Source of the DNA: Acholeplasmatales bacterium
GTDB lineage: Bacteria; Bacillota_I; Bacilli_A; Acholeplasmatales; Acholeplasmataceae
DNA length: 64,000 nucleotides
Direction: 5' to 3'
Assembly (NCBI GenBank): GCA_031284585.1
Contig: JAITXT010000019.1
Location: 1 to 64,000, forward strand
Under the pieces are notes generated by a model. That model was not told the origin of the DNA and made no database searches. It worked only from the letters and a program-made list of their open reading frames with translations. Position numbers and translations under genes: made by a program. Position 1 is the stretch's first letter; each line of letters starts with the position of its first letter. Below are positions 27,447 to 37,800 of the stretch, one piece after another.

Positions 27447-28805
27447 TCACAAAAAACTAATTTCTTGGACAAAATTAACCTTTTTTTTGATTGTTTGGAG
27501 TGCAAGAGGTAAAAATATGCAAAAAACAATAAATTCTGAAATAGGATAAGCAAGCCAAAAATAATTTTTATCCGCAAGTAATGTAAATAAATAAGCTATA
27601 GGTAATAGAAGAACTAATTGTCTAAGTAAAGACATGGCAAGGGATTTAATTCCTGAACCTAGACTTTGAAAAACATTAGTAAGAGGAATAGATAAAGATG
27701 CGAAAATAAAATTAATTGAAATTAGTCTTAAAGCAAATGCACCATACTCTTTTAAATCACTATTACTATTAAAGAAATCCATAAGGAATTTTGGAAAAAT
27801 CATAAAAATGAGGAAACCTAATAATCCAATTCCAAATGAATAAACAAGAGTTAGATTAAAAGTTTTTTTGAATCTAATAGGATTATTGTTTCCATAGTTA
27901 TAAGCAAGGATCGGCAAACTTCCCTGCATCAGTCCAAAAATAGGCATAAATACAAAAGATTGAAGTTTAAAGTAAATTCCAAGTACTTTGATAGCATAAT
28001 TGATATCTTTCACAAAAATATTTAGAATAATAATTGTAAATGAACTAATAGAATTCATGATCATAGCCGGTAAACCAATAATACATATTTCTTTAATAAT
28101 TTCATAATCTGGTCTTAAAAAATATTTAGGAATGATCATTAAATCTTGTTTTAAACGGGTATATGAAAAAATGGATACTAATAGCGCCGCAAATTGTCCT
28201 ATTACGGTTGCGATAGCGGCCCCACTAATTCCTAAATTAAAGAGGAAAATAAATATAGGATCAAGAATGATATTAGTTATTGCACCTACTAATTGTCCAA
28301 TCATAGGCATTTTCATATTTCCTGTTGCTTGAAGACATCTAGATAAACTTATTTCTAAGAGAACAAAGGTGCTTCCAATTAAACAAATAGATAAATATGA
28401 AACACCATAATCAATAATATTTTCATTTGACGTAAATAATTGCATGAATACTCTAGGAATAAAAATACCTATTAAAATAAAAATTATTCCGGAAACTAAA
28501 GACAAAAAAATTGAATTATTTAAAGTTTTATTTGCTTTATCAACCTTAGATTCTCCAAGTGATCTAGCAACCAGTGAATTAGCACCCACTCCTATTCCCA
28601 CTGCGAAAGCAATTACTAACATTTGAAGTGGAAAAGCAATGCTTACAGCATCAAGATAGGAATCATTTTTCCAAGAAACAAAGATAGTATCTACGATATT
28701 GTAAAGGGCTTGAACAAACATCGAAAAAATAGCTGGTAGGCTCATAGCTATAAGAAGTTTGTTAACAGGTGTATTTTTTAATTTTTCGCTTTTTAGAATA
28801 TCCAT
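27447..28805 (-). CDS. MATE-family multidrug exporter
   Basis: 452 residues with twelve hydrophobic segments. The characteristic pairs are present: LPAIFSMFVQALYNIVDTIFVSW near the N-terminus and GVGANSLVARSLGE near residue 75, and the repeat LGSGIKSLAMSLLRQ comes in the second half. MATE proteins export cationic drugs and metabolites with Na+ or H+. The start touches the stop of the upstream XRE regulator (both at 28805), suggesting co-regulation. Confidence 0.95.
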   Translation of the reverse strand: MDILKSEKLKNTPVNKLLIAMSLPAIFSMFVQALYNIVDTIFVSWKNDSYLDAVSIAFPLQMLVIAFAVGIGVGANSLVARSLGESKVDKANKTLNNSIFLSLVSGIIFILIGIFIPRVFMQLFTSNENIIDYGVSYLSICLIGSTFVLLEISLSRCLQATGNMKMPMIGQLVGAITNIILDPIFIFLFNLGISGAAIATVIGQFAALLVSIFSYTRLKQDLMIIPKYFLRPDYEIIKEICIIGLPAMIMNSISSFTIIILNIFVKDINYAIKVLGIYFKLQSFVFMPIFGLMQGSLPILAYNYGNNNPIRFKKTFNLTLVYSFGIGLLGFLIFMIFPKFLMDFFNSNSDLKEYGAFALRLISINFIFASLSIPLTNVFQSLGSGIKSLAMSLLRQLVLLLPIAYLFTLLADKNYFWLAYPISEFIVFCIFLPLALQTIKKKVNFVQEISFL

Positions 28806-29446
28806 TATTTAATTTTATTTTTAGGTTTATTAATTTGGAAGTAGTACCATAGAATATTTAAAACACAAAGGGGACCAGATACTATGAAAATCAAATATTG
28901 ATTTTGAATTGTCGAGGCAAAGAAATAAAAGGTAAGAAATATGCACGCAACCGTTGTAATAATAATTACTAAAATAGCAATCATCGTATGAAAATATTTA
29001 TGATCTAAGACATAAAAAACAAGAAGTACGACGGAAGAGATAGGAACCCCATAAATAAAAGATAGCCAGTATTTATCAATTCCTAAATATCCTAAAACAA
29101 TTCCAATGATTATTATTCCTAACCAAGAGATAGCATAAGCAAGATAGGGAATTATTTTTTTATGAGAAATTTCTTTTTTAGAAGATTTAGAATCTTTTTC
29201 ACTATTAGTTTCTAATTCTATATTTTTTTTCTCGTTACCGATAAGTTCATCTAATTCGATTCCAAAAACCTCTGATAATTTTTGAAGCATAAAAATGTCA
29301 GGCAGAGATTCTGCTCGCTCCCATTTACTTATTGCTTTATCAGAAACGTATAGTTTTTCTGATAAAGTTGCTTGAGTATAATTATTTTTCTTTCGGTATT
29401 TTAAGATATTTTCCGCAACTTTATTCTTAAGTTCTATTTCATTCAT
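28805..29446 (-). CDS. XRE-type regulator with a membrane domain
   Basis: 213 residues. The first 60 form an XRE helix-turn-helix (KYRKKNNYTQATLSEKLYVSDKAISKWERAESLPDI). A short linker follows, then four or five membrane segments (about 98-205). Such membrane-anchored Xre proteins often sit beside transporters and may sense envelope stress or a transported compound. It overlaps the AI-2E-type gene by 8 bases and directly precedes the MATE gene. Confidence 0.85.
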   Translation of the reverse strand: MNEIELKNKVAENILKYRKKNNYTQATLSEKLYVSDKAISKWERAESLPDIFMLQKLSEVFGIELDELIGNEKKNIELETNSEKDSKSSKKEISHKKIIPYLAYAISWLGIIIIGIVLGYLGIDKYWLSFIYGVPISSVVLLVFYVLDHKYFHTMIAILVIIITTVACIFLTFYFFASTIQNQYLIFIVSGPLCVLNILWYYFQINKPKNKIK

Positions 29447-30683
29447 TACTTGTTTCTTCTTGAGTACTAACTTTCTCTTTTTTTGATTTTCTTACTTTTT
29501 TCTCTTTTGGTTCAGTTTCTAATTGATCTATCTCTAGATCTTCTTTATTCTTCTTTATTCTATTTTGAATACTAAGAATTAAACTATCTTCATCATCATA
29601 CCAATTTTTTATGTATTTTGCGATTACCATAATGATTCCACAAAGAGGAATTGAGGCTAGTATTCCCCAAACACCTAAAAGATTTCCAAAGAAAACCATA
29701 GAAACTAAGATTAGTAAAGTATTAATCTTCATCTCTTTGCCAGCAAGTTTAGGAATTATTACATTATTTTGAATAAATTGAATAATAAAGTTAGCTCCTA
29801 ACATTATAAGTGGAGTAACAAACCAATCTAGACCATAGGCAGGGAATAAGGCTCCATAAATCATAGGAACTAGGATACCTACAAGAGGACCAACATAAGG
29901 TATTAAATCAAGGAGTGCTATTAAGAATGCAAATACTAATGATATACCTAGACTAGATGGTCCTAGGACTCCAAAAAAGACTAGAAAGAATAAGATAAAT
30001 AGAATAAGCATAGATAAGAATTTAGATCTAAAATAGGCTCTAATTACTAGATTAGATTCTCTACCTATTTCCCTTACATGAACTTTTATTTTTTCTGGGA
30101 AGATTTGAGTCCAAGAATTAAATACAAAATCTCTGTCAATTAAATAAAATAGTAAGAAAACAACTACTAAAACAAATGAAATAACAAAGGAAGAAATGCT
30201 TGAGAAAAAGATCTTAAAAGCAGCTAAACCTTCGACTAAAATAGGTCTTAATTCAATATTTTCAAATGAGAACATTGAATTAAAATCAATGTTAATAGAT
30301 AAGAAGAATTTATTTATTTCCGATAGTATATAATCAAAATCTGTATTTTTAACAAATATTATTGATTGTTCTATGACAACTTTAAATAAAAAGTATAAAC
30401 CAGTTAAACAAACAAAAGAAATAAATATAATAATAAATCCAACTGCGATACCTCTTTTTATATGAATTTTTTTATTTAAAAAAAGAACAATAGGTTCTAG
30501 TAGATAAGATAGAAATAGTGCAATAAGAGCTGGATTAATAATTAACATGAAAGAAACAAATAAGGTGTTAAGCGCCCTTGGAAATAGAAGTGTTACAAGA
30601 TAAATGATAATCAAAATAAGTGTTATAATTGAAAGGTATAATAGTAATTTCTTTCCTGTTTTTTCATCTAATTTTTTTGCCAT
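29439..30683 (-). CDS. AI-2E-family transporter (PerM-like permease)
   Basis: 414 residues, seven to eight membrane segments, and the family hallmark region LIALLDLIPYVGPLVGILVP near residue 250. The C-terminal tail (about residues 365-414) is a long charged stretch of Lys and Glu, as is usual. Family members include TqsA, which exports AI-2, and Na+/H+ antiporters, so the substrate is not known here. It is the first gene of the unit with the regulator and MATE exporter. Confidence 0.85.
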   Translation of the reverse strand: MAKKLDEKTGKKLLLYLSIITLILIIIYLVTLLFPRALNTLFVSFMLIINPALIALFLSYLLEPIVLFLNKKIHIKRGIAVGFIIIFISFVCLTGLYFLFKVVIEQSIIFVKNTDFDYILSEINKFFLSINIDFNSMFSFENIELRPILVEGLAAFKIFFSSISSFVISFVLVVVFLLFYLIDRDFVFNSWTQIFPEKIKVHVREIGRESNLVIRAYFRSKFLSMLILFILFFLVFFGVLGPSSLGISLVFAFLIALLDLIPYVGPLVGILVPMIYGALFPAYGLDWFVTPLIMLGANFIIQFIQNNVIIPKLAGKEMKINTLLILVSMVFFGNLLGVWGILASIPLCGIIMVIAKYIKNWYDDEDSLILSIQNRIKKNKEDLEIDQLETEPKEKKVRKSKKEKVSTQEETSNE

Positions 30684-30856
30684 TATGTCTCCTTTATTTA
30701 ATACTTATTCAATTATACAAGAAAAGATTAAAAAAAATTTTAATTAAGCATATTGTTAATTATTATAAAATTTCAAAAATAATCATTATTTTTTTTTATA
30801 AAATTACTAATATTTCTAAATGTAAATATGGCTTAATAATGCATTTTTCAAAAAAT

Positions 30857-30898
30857 AAAAAATAGCACTTTTAAGTTTTAAACTAAAGTGCTATTTTT
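30857..30898 (-). terminator. Terminator of metNIQ
   Basis: AAATAGCACTTT and AAAGTGCTATTT pair around AAGTTTTAAACT, with flanking A and T runs. It sits just after the metQ stop on the minus strand and could also stop readthrough from the other side. Confidence 0.85.
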
Positions 30899-30915
30899 TA
30901 TTAATAAATTATTAA

Positions 30916-31737
30916 TTATACAGAAGGTATTACAGAACCATTATAAGTTGTTCTGATAAATTCTTTTACAGCTTCACTAGTAAGTACTTCGATAAGTGCT
31001 TTGATTTTAGGTGTATTAAGACTAGCTTCCGTACAAGCAAGTACGTTTGTATAAGGATTGTTAGTTGTACTTTCAAGGTATAGTGCATCATTAATAGGAT
31101 TTAATCCTCCAGCTAAAGCATAATTACCATTAATTAGAATTAGATTTGCTTCTCCTGCAGCGTATGCAACTAATAGAGAATCTGGATCAACATTTCTAGA
31201 AATTGTTAAATTCTTAGGATTAGTTAGAATATCACTTTCTGTAGTTGAAAGACTTCCAGGATTTTTAACAGTAATAAGACCTGCTGCATGTAATAAGTTT
31301 AATAATCTTGCTACATCGGCATCGCTGTTACTCATTAGAATAGTATCACCTGTTTGAATATCAGATAGGCTATTTCTATGTTTAGCACCTTGAGGTGAAT
31401 ATAGACCAATTGGTTCAATATGAATTCCTGCAGCGTTAACTAATTTAATAGTCGTAGAAGGATTATCATTGAAAGCATTTAAATATGGAATATGTTGGAA
31501 AAAGTTTGCATCTGCACTTCCATTAGCTACTGCTGGATTAGGAGTAGTATAACTATCTACTATATCTACTTCTAAAGTGTATCCTTTTTCTTTTAATAAA
31601 GGTTTAGCAAACTCTAAAATTTCTCCATGTGGTATTGCGGTTGCTACAACTCTTATGGTAGTATCCTCGTCTTTACTGCATGAACTTGCTACTAAAATTA
31701 ATACTGCTACTAAAATAAAATTTATTACTTTTTTCAT
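30916..31737 (-). CDS. metQ: Methionine ABC transporter substrate-binding lipoprotein
   Basis: 273 residues from the ATG at 31737, behind GGAGG; an in-frame TTG upstream overlaps that ribosome site. The signal peptide MKKVINFILVAVLILVASSC ends in a lipobox, with the lipidated cysteine at residue 20. The NLPA-type body (VVATAIPHGEILEF, NAAGIHIEPIGLYS, DADVARLLNLLHAAGLI, LINGNYALAGGLNP) matches MetQ. It captures methionine outside the membrane for MetNI. Downstream of metI by 53 bases, within the S-box-controlled operon. Confidence 0.93.
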   Translation of the reverse strand: MKKVINFILVAVLILVASSCSKDEDTTIRVVATAIPHGEILEFAKPLLKEKGYTLEVDIVDSYTTPNPAVANGSADANFFQHIPYLNAFNDNPSTTIKLVNAAGIHIEPIGLYSPQGAKHRNSLSDIQTGDTILMSNSDADVARLLNLLHAAGLITVKNPGSLSTTESDILTNPKNLTISRNVDPDSLLVAYAAGEANLILINGNYALAGGLNPINDALYLESTTNNPYTNVLACTEASLNTPKIKALIEVLTSEAVKEFIRTTYNGSVIPSV

Positions 31738-31790
31738 GTTTTCCTCCAATGTGTAAATTTTATGATTTATATTATCTAGATTTTATCTAG

Positions 31791-32453
31791 TTATTTTCTA
31801 TCTATTTTCTTTGCTATAAAATCTCCAGCAAATTGAATTATAAAGACTAAAATTAAAATTAAAATTACCGCAACTGTAGTCGAATTATAATCTAATACTG
31901 AAGCTCTTTGTTTAGCATAAAATCCTAATCCTCCTGCTCCTACTGCACCCGCAGCAGCAACAAATCCTACTAATGTTATAACTGTTATAGTAAGCCCTCT
32001 AATTAAACCAGGTAATATTTCAATAAATAATACCTTGATTATTTTAGGAATAGAAGCGCCTAGCGCTTGTAATGCTTCTATTGCTCCTTTATTTGTTTCT
32101 TTTAATGCATTGTAGACTATTCTAGCAAAGAAAGGAGAGGCACTTATTACAAGAGGAGGAATTGCTCCTCTAACTCCTAGTATCGTTTTTACAATTGATA
32201 AAGTAAATGGAATCACGGCGTAAATAAGAATAACAAAAGGAATACTTCTCGCTACATCAGTTATGATATAAATTGTAAGATGAATTACTTTCACTAACTT
32301 TGATTTTTTTAATAAACCAGTGTCTCCTGTGATGAATAAAATAAATCCAAGTAATAAACCAATTACAATTACAAAGATAAGTGGAATAAATACTAGTTCT
32401 AAAGTTTCAAGAAATGAGGAACTTAGTTTTTTTATATCAATTAATATATTCAT
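31791..32453 (-). CDS. metI: Methionine ABC transporter permease
   Basis: 220 residues with five to six membrane segments. The EAA loop, ALQALGASIPKIIKVLFIEILPGLIRG, gives the contact for the ATPase. The family-typical DVARSIPFVILI and GAVGAGGLGFYA segments follow. It forms the channel homodimer of the MetNIQ importer. The metI ATG overlaps the metN end by 17 bases, so the two are coupled. Confidence 0.95.
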   Translation of the reverse strand: MNILIDIKKLSSSFLETLELVFIPLIFVIVIGLLLGFILFITGDTGLLKKSKLVKVIHLTIYIITDVARSIPFVILIYAVIPFTLSIVKTILGVRGAIPPLVISASPFFARIVYNALKETNKGAIEALQALGASIPKIIKVLFIEILPGLIRGLTITVITLVGFVAAAGAVGAGGLGFYAKQRASVLDYNSTTVAVILILILVFIIQFAGDFIAKKIDRK

Positions 32454-33429
32454 TTTTTCTAACCCTTATCCCTTTTTCTTCTAAATATTTAACTACACTT
32501 TCCTGATTTTTACCATTTAAAACTAAATCTAAATATCCAATCTCATGATTAGATATATAAATAGTTCTTGCGAATAATATATTTATTTGAATATCTTCGA
32601 ATTTTTTAGAAATATCTGATATTATTGGTTCATTGGTTGTGGAATCAATAAAGGTAAGTCTATAACTATTTTTAACACTTATATTACTATCTATCACGCT
32701 ATCTACTAATTTTATTGCTTGCTTGCTTTTTGGATTAGTGAAAAGTTCTAGTGTACTTATATCTTCAACTATTTCTTTATTTTCTATTAATATAAAACGG
32801 TTACATAACTCTTTTACTACATCTATTTGATGGGAGATAAAAATGATTGATGAGTTATATTCACTTTGAAGTTTTTTTAAGAGTGTAATTATTTCTTTAG
32901 CACTTTGAAAGTCAAGACTACTAGTTATTTCATCTAATAGAAGATATTTTGGTTTGTTAACTATCGCTCTTGCGATTCCAACTCTTTGCTTCTCGCCCCC
33001 TGATAAAGTAGATGGATAAGCTTTTATTTTTGCTGATAATCCTACATCTTCTAGTACTTTTAAGATAGTAGGTTTAACTTTATCTTTGGGATACTTAGTT
33101 ATTTCTAAGGCTAATTTGATGTTATCATAGACTGTTAACTGGTTTATTAAATTAAAGTTTTGGAATACCATACCTATATCATGTCTAAGTAGATTAATCT
33201 CTTTTTGTTTTAAGGTATCTATATCTTTGCCATCTATGATAACTTTACCACTAGTTTTTGTGATAAGACCATTTATAATTCTTATTAAAGTCGACTTTCC
33301 TGCTCCACTTTGACCAACAATACCTATGCTTTCACGCTCATTTATTTCTAAGTTTATATTTTTTAAAGCAACAAAAACACTTTTATTAGTTTCTAAATAT
33401 TCTTTGCAAACATCAATAATTTGTATCAT
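32437..33429 (-). CDS. metN: Methionine ABC transporter ATP-binding protein
   Basis: 330 residues. Walker A is GQSGAGKST, the signature is LSGGEKQRVGIA, Walker B is YLLLDEITSSLD and the switch histidine is in FISHQ. The last 75 residues (about 255-330) form the NIL domain, which binds methionine and gives transinhibition in MetN proteins. It powers MetNIQ uptake of methionine. A Shine-Dalgarno AAAGGAG lies 6-7 bases before the ATG, just after the riboswitch terminator. Confidence 0.96.
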   Translation of the reverse strand: MIQIIDVCKEYLETNKSVFVALKNINLEINERESIGIVGQSGAGKSTLIRIINGLITKTSGKVIIDGKDIDTLKQKEINLLRHDIGMVFQNFNLINQLTVYDNIKLALEITKYPKDKVKPTILKVLEDVGLSAKIKAYPSTLSGGEKQRVGIARAIVNKPKYLLLDEITSSLDFQSAKEIITLLKKLQSEYNSSIIFISHQIDVVKELCNRFILIENKEIVEDISTLELFTNPKSKQAIKLVDSVIDSNISVKNSYRLTFIDSTTNEPIISDISKKFEDIQINILFARTIYISNHEIGYLDLVLNGKNQESVVKYLEEKGIRVRKNEYIN

Positions 33430-33444
33430 AAAATCTCCTTTTTT

Positions 33445-33477
33445 TAATAAAAAAATAAGACCTTATGACAAGATCTT
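33445..33477 (-). terminator. Riboswitch-controlled terminator before metN
   Basis: AAGATCTT (33477-33470) and AAGGTCTT (33464-33457) form a stem with loop GTCAT, followed by a T run. It lies after the aptamer and 28 bases before metN. Nine bases of its 3' arm (33461-33453) are exactly complementary to the 5' flank of the aptamer (33587-33595), suggesting alternative pairing. Confidence 0.75.
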
Positions 33478-33508
33478 TGATTAACTTTACCGAAAATTTA
33501 TCTCGTAT

Positions 33509-33595
33509 CTCATCGATTATAGCTTTACCACCATGGCTACTGGTTGGTAGGCATTCATAGAGCTATATCTCTCCTGCCTTCTTGATGTCTTATTT
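33509..33595 (-). promoter_or_regulatory. Divergent S-box (SAM-I) riboswitch aptamer
   Basis: In order on the minus strand: CATCAAGA, GGCAGGAGAGA, CTATGAATGCC, CCAACC, a TAGC...GCTA stem holding GGTGGTAAA, then CGATGAGATA. These parallel the S-box core (ATCAAGAG, GGTGGAGGGA, ATGAAACCC-GCAACC, GGTGCTAAA, GATGAG), with several substitutions. P1 is CATC/GATG. A terminator and the metNIQ operon follow, as for SAM-sensing leaders that shut down methionine uptake. A TATAAT at 33611-33606 gives transcription start near the aptamer. A T-box is less likely, as no T-box sequence is seen. Confidence 0.7.
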
Positions 33596-33773
33596 AATTT
33601 CTTATATTATATTTATTTTTTAAAAGAAAAGTTGATATTTGCATTTTTTTAATAAAAATTTAATAAATATCTTGTTTTTTGGATAAAAATATAGATATTT
33701 TAGAAAAAATAGGAAAAAAGTAATATAAATTCAAAAGAGAGTATAATAATTATTAGATTAAGGGAGAATAAAA

Positions 33774-34874
33774 ATGATAATAGGAACAGTTAAAGAGATT
33801 AAAAACAGAGAATATAGAGTTGGCCTAACACCTGGAGCTGTATATGAGTATGTTAAAAATGGACATGAAGTATTAGTTGAAACAAATGCTGGAGTAGGTT
33901 CAGGTTTTACGGACGAAGATTACATCAACGCAGGAGCAAGAATTATATCTACTAGAGACTTAGTTTGGGAAGCTTCTAATATGATTGTAAAAGTTAAAGA
34001 ACCTCTAGCTGAAGAATATAAATATTTAAGAAAAGATTTGATTTTATATACTTATTTGCATCTTGCTGCTAATAAAGAATTAACTCTAGCATTAACTAAA
34101 TCAGGTTGTACAGGAGTGGCATATGAGACTATCGAAACTGCTGATCATCTTCTTCCTTGTTTAAAACCGATGAGTGAAGTTGCAGGAAGATTATCTGCAA
34201 TTTATGGATCTCTACTTTTAACAAAAGAGCGCGGTGGGAACGGATTACTAATTTCTGGAGTGCCTGGAACTGATAGAGCTAAAGTAACAATTATAGGGGC
34301 AGGAGTAGTTGGCGAAAATGCATTAAAATTATTTGTTGGGCTAGAAGCTGATGTAACTATTCTTGATATCGATTTAAATAGACTTGCAAGTATCGATAAA
34401 GTTTATCAAAATAAAGTAAAAACTCTTTATTCGACTGATGAAAATATAAAAAATTCTTTAAGGAATGCTGATCTAGTTGTAGGGGCTGTCTTAATTCCTG
34501 GAGCAACCGCTCCAAAGTTAATTAAAAGAAGTTATTATTCATTTATGAAAAAAGGAAGTGTAATCGTAGATGTAGCAATTGATCAAGGCGGATCAACTGA
34601 AGTATCATATGCTACTACTCATGATAATCCTACTTTTGTAGTGGATGGAATAATTCATTATTGCGTTGCTAACATGCCTGGAATAGTTCCTAATACTAGT
34701 AGTGTTGCTTTAAATAACTCTACTTTAAAGTATGGCTTATTACTTGCAAATAATAGTCTAGAAGTTGCATTTTCTAAATCAAGTGCCCTTAAAAAAGGAT
34801 TAAATACTTATAATCATAAAGTATACCATGAAGGGGTTTCTAGTGCTTTTCAATTAGAACTTTCTGAATTCTAA
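33774..34874 (+). CDS. ald: Alanine dehydrogenase
   Basis: 366 residues, typical size. MIIGTVKEIKNREYRVGLTPGAV is the family start, KVKEPLAEEY follows, and the substrate-side YLHLAANKELT is intact. The NAD-binding loop KVTIIGAGVVGENALKL lies near residue 178, and VVDVAIDQGGSTE near 262. It interconverts alanine and pyruvate using NAD, balancing nitrogen and carbon. It is divergent from the metNIQ operon and has its own TATAAT (33742-33747) and AGGGAG ribosome site. Confidence 0.96.
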   Translation: MIIGTVKEIKNREYRVGLTPGAVYEYVKNGHEVLVETNAGVGSGFTDEDYINAGARIISTRDLVWEASNMIVKVKEPLAEEYKYLRKDLILYTYLHLAANKELTLALTKSGCTGVAYETIETADHLLPCLKPMSEVAGRLSAIYGSLLLTKERGGNGLLISGVPGTDRAKVTIIGAGVVGENALKLFVGLEADVTILDIDLNRLASIDKVYQNKVKTLYSTDENIKNSLRNADLVVGAVLIPGATAPKLIKRSYYSFMKKGSVIVDVAIDQGGSTEVSYATTHDNPTFVVDGIIHYCVANMPGIVPNTSSVALNNSTLKYGLLLANNSLEVAFSKSSALKKGLNTYNHKVYHEGVSSAFQLELSEF

Positions 34875-34894
34875 TCGTTAATAATATTTTAAAT

Positions 34895-37800
34895 TTAAGA
34901 TAAAAGATATTTATAATCTTCAAGAGATAATTTTGAAACACCTTCATCATTCTCAAAAATGACTTTTTCGACAAGTTGTCTTTTTGATTCTTGAAGAAGT
35001 AATACTTTTTCTTCAATGGAATCAGAAATAATAATTTTATAAATATGGACATTTTTAGTTTGTCCTATTCTATGAGTTCTGTCATTTGCTTGATTATATG
35101 CCGCAATATTCCACCATGGATCTAAATGAATTACAATATCTGCACCAGTTAAATTTAATCCTACTCCTCCTGCTTTAAGAGATACTAAAAATACTTTTTC
35201 AGGGGAAGTCTCACTATTAAACAAAGATACGATTTCAAATCTTTTCTCTACTGCTGTATCTCCTGTTAAAATAAAGTATTTGATTTTATTTAGATTTAGA
35301 AAATCTTCAATTAAATTTAGTCCTTTTACAAAAGAGGAAAATAAGATAACTTTATGAGAACCACTGATTGCTTCTTTGATTAGGTTCCCTGCTAATTCAA
35401 CCTTAGTTGATATTTCAGTGAAATTTTCGTAAATAAGAGATGGAGATATACAAATCTCTCTCAGAATTGTTATATATTTTAAAACTCCAAATCTATTTTT
35501 ATTGGTTTCAAATTCTTCTTTCGCAAGAAGTAAATTTGCTTTATATAAATCTCTTGATTTTTTTTCAAAAGTTCCGTATATTATTTCCTCTGTTTTCTCA
35601 GGTAAAAACTTGGCTACTTCACTTTTAGTTCTTCTTAAAATGAAAGGTTTAGTTTTGGCGATTAATCTTTTTAATTCATAAGTATCATTTTCTAGAATCA
35701 TTTTTTTCTCTGATACTCTAAAATCACTTATATTACCTAAATATCCTGGCATCAAAAAGTCAAAGATTGACCATAAATCGGTAAGTGCATTTTCAATAGG
35801 GGTTCCAGTTAAGACAAACTTATGATTTGCCTTAATCTCTTTAACTGTTTTAGCTCTTAAAGATTCCATGTTTTTTATGTTTTGTGCTTCATCTAGGATT
35901 GCATAACTAAAATTAATATTTTGAATCGTAGATGAATCTTTTTTCAAGGTATCAAATGAGATGATATAAGCGCATTTAGTACCATTATCCATTCTTTTTA
36001 GAATAGATTCTCTTTCTAGTTTTGTTCCAGTAACTATTTCATATTTAACACTAGAATTAAATTTCTTAAATTCATTGGACCAATTATAGACAAGTGATTT
36101 AGGACAAACTATGAGAATTGGAAGAGAGTCTTTCACATCTTCTAAAAGAGCAATCATTTGGATTGTTTTACCTAATCCCATGTCATCTGCTAGAATGCCT
36201 CCTAATTTATATTTTTCAAGTACTTTTAACCATTTATATCCATCTAGTTGATATTCTTTTATAATACCTTTAAACACGCTACTAATTTCACAAGGGAAAT
36301 TCTTATAATTTTTTATTTCATCAATAATATTTTTTATTTCCTCGTCTCTATCAATTATAATTTTTTTATTATCTTCTTGAAGAGAAAAAATATTATAGAT
36401 TGATACTTTTTGATCATCTAGTAAAAAATTCTCATTTAAAGATAAATCGTTCACTAAATTATCTAAATTTCTGAAAAGTGTTTCATCTATCGCGATAATA
36501 TCATCTTTTACAAGCACATATTTCTTTTTCTTTCTATAGGCCGATAAAATTATCTTTAAAGAGTCATTATCTAAGTCCTCTCCATAAATATGAGCATTTA
36601 CCCATCCCTCAACTAAAGTTAATTTTGCATTTACTTGGTTAATATATCTTATTTTTTTACTCGATATCGAATTAGATACATAAATGGATGCCATTTTTTT
36701 AAGATTAGATAAATCACATTTCGTAAAATTAGCAACAAGAGTTTCATCTTTTAACCTTGAATCTTCAAATCCAAGTTTTGATAACTCTTCAATAATTCTT
36801 TTCATCTTGTAAAAATAAATTGGAATTTCTTCATTCTTATCAATTAAATCTCTCACAAAAGTATCAATTTTAGAGGCATCATTTGGAAATGAGTTTTCTA
36901 AAAGAAGATTATCAAAATAATATTCATTTTTAAAAGTAATTTGATAATTTTTTTCATCTAAATCAAAAAATACTTTAGCATGAAATTTTTTTATTTCATA
37001 AGTATCAAGAAGCTTTTCGCTAATCTTAAAATTATCTTCAAAAGCCTCCATATGTTTGATAAGTAATTCTTTGATGTAAGGTTTAAAATTAAAGTTAGGA
37101 TTTAAAACAATAAATTTAACTATATAGGCTAAATATTTATTTTCTAAATTTAATCTATAAAATTGATAATTTTCTTCATCAAGGTAAAAGATATAGTTTG
37201 TCGTAAAAATTATATTTTTTAAAATAACTTCGGGGTCTAAGATAAAATCACCATCATCACTAACAATAATTTTTAGATTTTTTTCTTCTTTTAGTAGATA
37301 ATTAGGATTATTTTTATTTTTATTTGTTTTATGGAAGGAAATATATAAATCTATGTTATGCTCTAAGAAATAGTCAAATATTTTTAGATAAAATTTATCT
37401 TGATTTTGGATAGAATCCTCCCCTAAAATGCATAATTCATTATAGATAAAAGAATTAACAGGGTCACTAAAAAGTTCACGTTCTAAAAAAGTATCTCCCG
37501 CCCAACTTCTTTGATGTTTTAGAGTAAAATAATCTAAATTATCAAATGAATATTTACTATTTCCGCAGGTTATTTTGAGAGAGCAATTAAGTGTTTTATT
37601 ATTATCAATTGAAAATAAGAGATCAATTGATCCTTTTAAGGGTTTCCTAATATCTCTCATAATTTCTAAATATTCTTCAAACTCTTCTATCTTTTCTCTT
37701 TCGATTTTTTTTATATTGTTATCAATATTTTGTCTAATTTCATTAATTTTAAGATCATGCATTTTTTGTACTAGAAGACTAGGCTCTATACTTAAAAGAT

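Noticed and set aside
33509-33595. T-box leader for methionine ahead of metN
   Set aside because: The T-box sequence (GGTGGNACCGCG) is absent, while S-box elements occur in the right order.
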